Positions 56,920-64,000 of a stretch of DNA of 64,000 nucleotides are shown here, one piece after another. The number at the start of each line of letters is the position of its first letter. The first letter of the stretch is position 1. The translations under genes were made by a program, and so were the position numbers. The notes beneath the pieces are model-generated. The model saw only the letters and a list, made by a program, of their open reading frames with translations. It had not been told where the DNA came from and ran no database searches. Source of the stretch: Protopterus annectens (lineage: Eukaryota > Chordata > Ceratodontiformes > Protopteridae); NCBI RefSeq assembly GCF_019279795.1, contig NC_056737.1:1198148475-1198212474 (forward strand), written 5' to 3'.

Positions 56920-57786
56920 TCTTTTGTAGTTTGTACATCCTCTTTGTGCCCCTGTGGGTTTTTGCTGGCACTGGGTGCTGCAATTTTCTCTTATTCCCTA
57001 AAAACACATCATAAGTGAACTGATATTTCTCCTGATTGCTTCTGATTAAGAGCACAGTGTGAGAATGAGTGAGTGTTATGTTTCCCATTCAGAATTCGTT
57101 CCACTGTTTTCTACACAGTGGCTGCTAGGATGGGTGCCAAATGCCTCCAAAAGTCTGATGTACGGTGAGCAGGTAACTAGAGAAGGAATGAAAGGATGAA
57201 TGGATGATGTAATAAAGCGTGTTCGTCCAGATCTGGGTCAGCTACTGCCTCATTACTTGCTAAACTAAGGTTCTTATTATACTATGTGCCATCATACATA
57301 AAAATTGAACAGTGAGTGAGTGAGTGGAAAGCATTTCCGAACATGCTGTTTAATTAGTATAATGTATTCTCATTTCATAAGGATGTTGTAAATGTCACAG
57401 AAGGAAAAGCACTTAGATGGGCTTATAAATAAAAAAGAGTTGGGAAAATGTTTACAATATTTTTCAGCAGCAAGATTCCATAAAGTATAAATCTCTAAAT
57501 CTCAAACACTGAATGTTTCAGAAATTAAAAGCAGTTACTGTGATGGAAAGATGCCACAGGTTCCAACCCCCACACTAATGTCATTGATATTGGAATGTAC
57601 AGTAAGCTGACAGTATGGGATTTGACTCCTTCCACAGACATGCATTAAAATACAGAAGCAGATTAGCATTAACTTGAAGGCATCAGTCTCACACTTAAAT
57701 GGCTTGAGGGCGGATTGAATGAGAATGAGCCCTCTGAGCCAAGGACCAGAACAAGTGATACCCTCCCACCAAAAAAAAAGTAAAAA
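56920..57786. other. Unassigned region between the protease gene and the DIRS element
   Basis: AT-rich, with GAGTGAGTGAGTGG near 57315. No coding or repeat family recognised. Confidence 0.5.
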
Positions 57787-57976
57787 GAAGTTATGTACTT
57801 ACCATAATGTTCCACATAAGTTGTTTATCTCGCCTTTATTCTCACTGATGGGTTCGGAGCCGATCCTCGGCTCTGACACGGCTGATAGCAAAGCTCAAGG
57901 TTTGCCAGTAGCTCGAGACCAAGTCCCTTATCCCACAATGCACTGCTGGAATTACCTCAGATCTTGTTTGCTGTGA
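57787..57976 (+). repeat. DIRS terminal repeat, 3' side of the element
   Basis: Contains TTTATTCTCACTGATGGGTT, CGGAGCCGATCCTCGGCTCT and TTACCTCAGATCTTGTTTGC, inverted relative to 63744-63930. The outer 57787-57843 segment (AAGTTATGTACTTACCATAA onward) has no counterpart at the other end but is inverted inside the element at 58127-58184, as expected for a DIRS terminus. Confidence 0.88.
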
Positions 57977-58126
57977 GTAACAGTATACAGATATATATAT
58001 ATGTACCCTTTTATTTATTACTACCAAGAACACTTCCCAAAGGGGAAGAAGAAATATTGAATAACCAGGATGGTGCTAGCCTCTAAGTCAACAGTCAGCC
58101 AGGAGGGGGAAGGAGGGAGGGACGTG

Positions 58127-58228
58127 AGAATAAAGGCAAGATAAACAACTCACATGAAACGTTATGGTAAGTACATAATTTCTTTATGTGAAGTTGTTAA
58201 AACTCGCCGTTTATTCTCACTGATGGGT
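58127..58228. repeat. DIRS internal complementary region (imperfect palindrome)
   Basis: The first half (GTGAGAATAAAGGCAAGATA to TAAGTACATAATTT) is the reverse complement of the element's 3' terminus at 57787-57843. The second half (TATGTGAAGTTGTTAAAACT to TTATTCTCACTGATGGG) matches the 5' terminus at 63878-63922. Joined, they form an imperfect palindrome about 100 bp long. In DIRS elements this region templates precise joining of the two ends during circle formation (established model). Confidence 0.85.
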
Positions 58229-58326
58229 AGCCTCCCCTAGCACCCTCAATCTTGGGTGGCTGATGGAAGTATGTTCTTCAGTACCGTGGAACCAAAGGAA
58301 GACCTGTCCCGTAAAGCCTTATCTAC

Positions 58327-59445
58327 TTAGTAATGCATGATAAAGGTATGAGGCTTAGACCAAGTGGCTGCAGCACAAATATTGTCAAGGGGCAATTTAG
58401 CTTGAAAAGCAGAAGATGTAGAGACGGCTCTGGTAGAATGAGCCTTAGGTTTGTGTGTTAACGGCATGCTGGCATTCTCATAAACAAAGGATATACAATT
58501 GGATAACCATTTAGATAAGGTTGTTTTATCCACTGGATTGCCTTTTCTTGCTTCTGAGAAGGATACAAAAAGTTGGTCTGATTTTCTAATATCCTTGGTT
58601 CTGTCAAGATAAAATCTGAGCTGTCTGTATACATTAAGTTTGTATAGCGTGTATTCCAATTTGCTAGACTGTTTGGGAAAAAAGACTGGCAGCTCAATGA
58701 CCTGATTGATATTTGATTCAGAGCAGACTTTAGGTAAAAATGAGGGGTTTGTTCTGAGAGATACTCTATCAGCATGGAAAATCATGTAAGTTGGTCTGAT
58801 AGATAATGCTTGAAGTTCTCACACTCTGCGGGCAGAAGTAATGGCCACAAGAAAAATAGTTTTCCAGGATAAATATTTGAGATCACAAGAAGATGCTGGT
58901 TCAAAGGGGGGAAGAATAATTTGAGACAGCATAAGGTTTAAATTCCAGGGAGAAAAGGGAATTTTGATAGGAGGTCTCATGTGAAGAACGCCTTTAAAAA
59001 AAGTCTTAGATAATTTATGGCCAATAACATTTGAGCCACCAAACCCAAGGTGAAAATTTGAGATGGCAGCTAACTGGACTCGAACTGTAGCAGCTGTTGC
59101 CCCTTCCTTAAAAATCTTTGTCAAGAATTCTAAAATTGATGAAAACGGAGCTCGGAAAGGGTCGATTTTCTGCGTGTTGGCCCAAATTGAGAACCTTTTC
59201 CATTTACTACCATATAATTTCCTAGTAGATGGCTTGTGAGAAGACAAGATCATTTGTCTTGTATCTTCTGAAATTGAATGAAGCCTGGCAATTAGGGGAA
59301 GTGGATTAATCAAGCAGTCAGTTTCAGCGACTGCAGTGAAGGATGGAGGTCCCCTGACGGGTGCATCAGAAGGTCTGGAACTGGGTCCAGGATTCATGGA
59401 TCTTCCAACAGATGATGGTGGAGAAACGGGAACCAAATCTGTCAA
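58327..59445 (-). pseudogene. DIRS tyrosine recombinase (one in-frame stop)
   Basis: A single frame runs from 59445 to 58327 and is interrupted only by TGA at 58819-58821. The N-terminal core-binding part has SSHKPSTRKLYGSKWKRFSI and FLTKIFKEGATAATVRVQLA. The catalytic part has the first Arg in VAITSARRV, directly before the stop, where related proteins read a Ser or Gly then ELQALS. His and Arg are in KAHSTRAVSTSSA, and the nucleophile is probably Tyr in TFIMHY at the very end. The recombinase inserts the circular cDNA. Confidence 0.88.
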
Positions 59446-59458
59446 GGCCAGTCGGGGG

Positions 59459-60121
59459 CTATGAAAATACAGTCTTTCCCAGCGATTTTACTTTCTGTAA
59501 AAATCTGGGTATCAATGGGAAGGGTGGAAATGCATAAAGGAGACCCGGGGACCAATCGTGTAAATGTGCATCTCTCGGGGAATGACCGGGAGGTGGTATT
59601 AGGGCAAAGTAGCTTCTGCATTTTGAATTGATGTGGCTGGCAAAGAGGTCACAGCAAGGCTGGCCCCATTTGTGGAAAATCAACTCCGCAACCTGTTGTT
59701 TGAGAGACCACTCATGAGGGAGTAATATCGCCCTGCTTAGCTTGTCCGCTATCATGTTGGATTTCCCCGGGATGTGCGTTGCTAACAGAAAACGCTGGGA
59801 CAACACAGCCCATTGCCAGACCCTGAGGGCTTCTCGACAAAGGGGGTAAGACTTGGTTCCACCTTGCTTGTTTAAGTACCAGACTACTGACATGTTGTCC
59901 ATCTGAATTGCAATAGTCCCTAGAGGGAGAGTGTCCTGAAAGTACTGCAACACCAGAAGTACCATTCTCAACTCTAGAACATTGATGTGCAGATGCGATT
60001 CTTGATCTGTCCATTTGTCTTGGGCAGTCTTTCCCTGAAAATTCCCCCACCCTATCAGGGAAGCGTCCATGGTCACAATGGCTACTGGGGGGGGGGACAA
60101 AGGGTCTTCCGATTGTGACAT
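59459..60121 (-). CDS. DIRS RNase H and downstream linker domain
   Basis: A 220-codon frame, open to a stop at 59459. RNase H acidic residues are in place: Asp in VTMDASLIGWG, Glu in INVLELRMVLL, Asp in IQMDNMSVVWYLNKQGG, and Asp in MIADKLSRA. It continues into the DIRS region that in complete elements leads toward the methylase-like domain (CCDLFASHINSKCRSYFALI, SPGLLYAFPPFPLIPRFLQK). RNase H removes the RNA strand of the hybrid during cDNA synthesis. Linked to the RT upstream and YR downstream by frame changes. Confidence 0.88.
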   Translation of the reverse strand: MSQSEDPLSPPPVAIVTMDASLIGWGNFQGKTAQDKWTDQESHLHINVLELRMVLLVLQYFQDTLPLGTIAIQMDNMSVVWYLNKQGGTKSYPLCREALRVWQWAVLSQRFLLATHIPGKSNMIADKLSRAILLPHEWSLKQQVAELIFHKWGQPCCDLFASHINSKCRSYFALIPPPGHSPRDAHLHDWSPGLLYAFPPFPLIPRFLQKVKSLGKTVFS

Positions 60122-60224
60122 GAAGAGACGTCAACCACCACCGAAGGTCTCTCTTGCAAGAATCCGTGATGTGAATCATGTGGTGCATCGGTAGTTTCTG
60201 GTACAACCACTGAGTAAAGAGGAG

Positions 60225-61150
60225 TCATTGAAGAATTCGCATATGCATCCTTGCGAGTGGTATAGTCAGGATTGCTGCCGCCATCAAACCTAGCACCTTC
60301 AAGACCTCTGCTGCTGTAGCTTTGTTCTTTGACACCAGTGAGTTGACGTGTTGGTGGAGAAGTGAGACTCTTTCGATAGGAAGACATAGAGTGGTAGTTG
60401 AGGTATCTAACTCTGCTCCTATAAAAACTGTATGCTGCGATGGCAATAAGGCAGACTTTTCAAAGTTGATTGTAATGCCTAATTGATGGCAGAGTGTCAG
60501 AGTGTATTGTGTTGCCTGAGTCAATTGATGCCTGGTGGTAGCTGTGAGGAGCCAATCGTCTAGGTATGGAAACACCTGGAATCTTAGACATCTCAGATGA
60601 GCCATGACCACTGTCATATATTTGGTGAATATTCTGGGGGCTGTAGTGGGGCCAAAGGGCAGGGCTCAAAACTGGTAATGATTGGCTCCCAGCCAGAAAC
60701 GCAGATGATCTCTGGAGCGTCTTTTCATCTTTATGTGATAGTACGTGTCCTTGAAATCTATGGAGCACATCCAATCACCTTTCCCTAGGAAGGGAAGAAT
60801 GGACTGAAGTGTGACCATTTGGAACTTCTCTTTCTTGATCAACTGGTTGAGTCTGCTGAGGTCCAAGATAGGTCTCCAGTCCCCTGTTTTCTTTGGTACC
60901 AAAAAGAATCTTGAGTAAGTTCCAAATCCAACTTGGTCTGCTGGGACTGAATGGATGACTCTTTTTTTCTAGCAATCTGTGGACCTCTACGATTGCTTGT
61001 TCCCTGAGATTGGGTGGAACATCTGGGATTCTCTTTACAGGAATGGGAGGGGAAGAGAACGCTATGAAATATACTCTGGAAATGGTGCTTTGTACCCATG
61101 TATCTGTTGTTATGTTTAGCCAGGCTTCTGGGTACAAAGATAAGTGACCC
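60225..61150 (-). pseudogene. DIRS reverse transcriptase
   Basis: Segments in shifting frames give VGGHLSLYPEAWLNITTDTW (N-terminal block), VPKKTGDWRPILDLSRLNQL, MCSIDFKDTYYHIKMK (palm, first catalytic Asp; the usual DAY reads DTY) and FQVFPYLDDWLLTATTR (YLDD catalytic pair). These are followed by LGITINFEKSALLPSQHTVF, the RT connection typical of DIRS and gypsy-type enzymes. Shifts occur near 60900 and 60640. The segment between them is readable in a third frame. Confidence 0.87.
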
Positions 61151-61189
61151 CCGACTGCCTCCAGAGCTGAACAGTCGGGCCCCCTTTCA

Positions 61190-63372
61190 GGGGTGCTGGT
61201 AGGGTTGACCAAAGAACTGACCCTGGTCACCCTGTTGCTGCGGACCCCCTCTGCCACGGGGGTGGCTTCTTCCGTTATAACCCTCTCCACTTCCTCTAGA
61301 GGGGGTTTCTCCATGTGTGTCCTGAAAGGCTCCCTGTACTTTTCGGAACCACATTTTCCCTCCCCTAGGGCCCCTGGGGTAGGGCTGAGTAGGGTTAGAA
61401 AAACGGACTCCAACGGCAGATAAGGTCTTGCCTTCCTGCTCACACCTGGTTAAAGTTTCCTTTACTTTGGGCCCAAACAGTGATGAGCCATCGAATGGGG
61501 TGTTAATAAAGGAAGACTTAAAGGGTTCTGCAAAGGAACAGAGATGCATCCAGGCTTGTCTTCGAAGAGCAATGCCTGAACTAGCTGCTTTACTTGAACC
61601 ATCAGCTGCATAGGATATGAGATGCATGGACGAGTTTACCACTGTGTTTAGGGTAGCGAGCTGGGCGTTGACTTTGTCGGCCACCCCTGCAGTTACCGTA
61701 CCCTGGAGAGTATCTCCTAGCTCTTTCAGGAGATCTCTTTGTAGTCTCGTAAAGTGGGTTAACTAGTTCAGTGATCGCAGAGAAAAAGTCGCTGAACTAA
61801 ACATGCATTTCCCATATCTATCCATGACCCTAGAATCTCTGTTAGGAGGATGGATAGATGTGGATGTCTCAGACACTTCCTTTTTGTTGGCTGCAGCTAC
61901 CACCATGGCATCAACAGGCACCCCCTTTGTCAAAAATGGCTTGTCCACTGGGACAGACATGAATTTATTAGGCTTACGAGGAACAGGTTCCATGGCCTCC
62001 GGTGACTCCCATGCCTTATGGGAGATCAATTCCATGAGCTCATCATAAGACCCAAAAGCCTTCAAGAGCATGGACTCATCCTCAGTAGGCATCTTGGACT
62101 GCCAATCGCCCCTCTGACTAAGGATCTCTAGTATCTCTGCAAAGGAGATATCCTCAGAGGGGGATCGAGGGGACCCTTCTAACTCATCCAAGTCCGTGTC
62201 AGATGTCAAAGACTCCTGTGGGGAGTCTAAGTGCCTCCTCTTGCACAGTCTCTTCCTGGGCACCTCCTCAGTGGGTGGATCTGGGGATGTCTCAGAAGAG
62301 CAGGGGACACCCTGTGGGGGTACTTGAAGCTCAGAGTCTCTACGCTTAGAGCGACTGGTAGATGAAGAAGCAGACACAGGAGCTTGAGGGGAGAGGAAAG
62401 GCTGAACCGATGCTGACGTTGTCTTTGGAGACAAAACTCTCCTCATAGCATCGAAGGCACCATGGCTCCAACAAGAAGGAGTGGACAGACCCGAGAGTAC
62501 CGTCTGATCCTTCCGCACCAAAACCCTGGGCTCCAAGCCCGAGGTAGGAGCCGAGCTCATCCAAGCCGAAGCCCCAAGAGGAAGAGTCTGCACCGACAAA
62601 TTGGTTTGACTATCCTCCCCGAACCCAGTGGGAGAGCGTCGGCTCCTAGAGTCCTCGGTCGGCGCTGAGGACGTCCGAGTAGATGGAGCTGATAACACCA
62701 GTGCGGGCATTGGCTCCAAGGGTTCGACAATCATCAGTCCAGCTTCCTTCAGCTCCGAGAGTCCAGTACGGCTCAGAGGAGGAGTAGACAAATCCGGTTC
62801 CATGGTCTTCTGCACCGACGACCTGGTCAGGGCCGACAACAATTTGGCAAGTCCTGGTGCCTGTAAAAGTTTCTGTACTAGCCGATCCATGTCCAAATCT
62901 GAAAGGCTGACTGAGGACTTAGCAGACTGCACCGAAGATGCTGACTGGAGCAGAGGAGAAGAAGAAACTTCAGAGACTGGCTCCAATACTGAGAGCTGAC
63001 TATGAATCAAAGGTACACTTGGTTCAGAGATCTGTGGAACCGATGACCCTCCTTCTGAAATGTTTGCCTTTTTTGCCACTTTGTCTGAAGATTTGGATTT
63101 TGAAGATTTGGAGGACGTGCTAGTACCCTCATGGCTACTCAACACCTCAGAAAAGGATTGCTGTAGCAATCCCCTGTCTATTAGCTTCCTCCTTCTCTCC
63201 AAGAGGACTCTTGAAGAAAAGGAATGGCAAATGCTGCAAGTGTCTTGGAGGTGTTTAGCCCCAGACAGTAGACACATTGAATGTGTCCGTCAGTGACGGA
63301 CATTTTCTGCCCACAATCTGGGCATTTCTTGAATCCCGATTTAGGATGGGATTTTTCCTTGTCATCCGACAT
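61190..63372 (-). pseudogene. DIRS ORF1 (gag-like)
   Basis: Starts MSDDKEKSHPKSGFKKCPDC at 63372. The N-terminus has a series of Cys pairs (CPDCGQK, CVYCLG, CSICHSF) that could bind zinc or nucleic acid. A frameshift at about 63255 moves it into the frame ending at 61763. The middle is Ser/Pro/Glu-rich and disordered-looking. A second shift leads to the frame 61684-61187 with the conserved GIALRRQAWMHLCSFAEPFK and FINTPFDGSSLFGPKVKETL block, and a Gly/Arg-rich end (RGSGEGYNGRSHPRGRGGPQ). The function would be packaging of element RNA. Confidence 0.8.
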
Positions 63373-63743
63373 AGTTAAGGTAAAACAAACTAGTATACTG
63401 CAAAAACTTAAGACAGTAAAATCTTTACTTTACTTGTAAAGACCCACAAAGTAACTAAGCCCAATCCTGGCACTATCTATAACAATTATAGTTTACAAAT
63501 GCAGGGCTAAAGAAGCCCGCAGAGAAAAACCCTGACTAAGAAGATTAATAAGTCTAAATAGGGCTTAAGGCCCACACAAAACAACTAGCCAACAGGGCGC
63601 TATCTATCCAAAACTATAGAAACTATTATCAAATATTTAAACACTAATACACAACTATCCTCTAAAACAAAAAGAAAGATTTTTTTATAAGAATTTGCTG
63701 TTTTTTCTATCACAAATGGTCTGAGCTAGCTGGATCACTGAGA

Positions 63744-63930
63744 TCTCTCTTGCCACAGCAAACTAGATCTGAGGTAATTCCAGCAGTGCATTGTGGGATA
63801 AGGGGCTTGGTCTCGAGCTACTGGCAAACCTTGAGCTTTGCTATCAGCCGTGTCGGAGCCGAGGATCGGCTCTGAACCCATCAATGAGAATAAACGGCGA
63901 GATTTAACAACTTCACATCAACATATTAAC
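63744..63930 (-). repeat. DIRS terminal repeat, 5' side of the element
   Basis: From 63922 the minus strand reads GAAGTTGTTAAATCTCGCCG, then GATGGGTTCAGAGCCGATCC, AGCTCAAGGTTTGCCAGTAG and GAATTACCTCAGATCTAGTT. The plus strand at 57818-57976 has the same sequence in inverted position, with about a dozen differences over 150 bases. It is presumed to hold the promoter for ORF1, which starts at 63372. Confidence 0.88.
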
Positions 63931-64000
63931 ACTTGTACTGCATGGTAAATAGAATTGGATAGTGAGTCAGTAACAGGAGATATTGTAAATGTGCACTGAT
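63931..64000. other. Flank beyond the DIRS element
   Basis: About 70 bases of ordinary AT-rich sequence. Too short to assign. Confidence 0.5.

Larger units (their letters stand above)
57787..63930 (-). mobile_element. DIRS1-like tyrosine-recombinase retrotransposon
   Basis: A 6.1 kb element on the minus strand with inverted terminal repeats (57787-57976 and 63744-63930), an internal complementary region (58127-58228) and, in order from 63372, gag-like ORF1, reverse transcriptase, RNase H with the DIRS linker domain, and tyrosine recombinase. This combination defines the DIRS1 group, which integrates through circular DNA without target duplications. Several frameshifts and at least one stop make it defective. 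All domains remain recognisable, so it is fairly young. Confidence 0.93.

Noticed and set aside
61193-63296. Plus-strand frames across the DIRS element
   Set aside because: They are antisense shadows of ORF1 and pol. Domain order and codon conservation are all on the minus strand.

Overview
This window looks like nuclear DNA from a large, repeat-rich, non-mammalian vertebrate genome such as an amphibian, lungfish or early-branching fish. That is an inference from the element mix: CR1-like and L2-like LINEs, a Penelope-like element with a GIY-YIG endonuclease, a DIRS1-type tyrosine-recombinase retrotransposon, Harbinger genes, tRNA-headed SINEs and long (AT)n arrays. The species cannot be fixed from sequence alone. 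There are no prokaryotic genes. Nearly every open frame is a mobile-element relic or a read-through of a microsatellite.

Layout. 1-9 kb: diverged tandem or interspersed copies of an (AT)n-associated repeat with tRNA-like SINEs, interrupted by a 753 bp DNA transposon with perfect 22 bp inverted termini (5013-5765), a 5'-truncated CR1-like LINE (6046-7209) and a degraded MITE-like element. 9-19 kb: mostly unassigned low-complexity-flavoured DNA with several local tandem repeats and one inverted repeat pair. 19-23 kb: two exon-like pieces of a Harbinger-type Myb/SANT protein on the minus strand. 22.9-47.7 kb: a dense nest of retroelements, comprising five CR1-like copies (one inside another), two L2-like copies, and a Penelope-like element flanked by about 670 bp direct repeats. 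47.9-49.1 kb: a frameshifted Harbinger transposase, also on the minus strand. 51-57 kb: two SINEs, then the last two exons of an acrosin-like trypsin-family serine protease, separated by an intron carrying (GT)n arrays and a 1.55 kb 28-bp minisatellite. 57.8-63.9 kb: an almost complete but mutated DIRS1-like element with both terminal repeats and its internal complementary region.

How the pieces fit. The only probable host gene is the acrosin-like protease: its two visible exons keep their frame, splice sites and trypsin-type specificity residues. The Myb and transposase pieces are the two proteins Harbinger transposons need. If the LINE and Penelope insertions between them are subtracted, only some 7-8 kb remains, so they may be halves of one ancient element. 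Two SINEs appear to carry 3' tails borrowed from the two LINE families present here, suggesting SINE-LINE partnerships.

The most interesting items are the Penelope locus (long flanking duplication, 108 bp-arm hairpin, hammerhead-like ribozyme core), the 5013-5765 transposon, the DIRS palindrome, and the SINE/LINE tail sharing.
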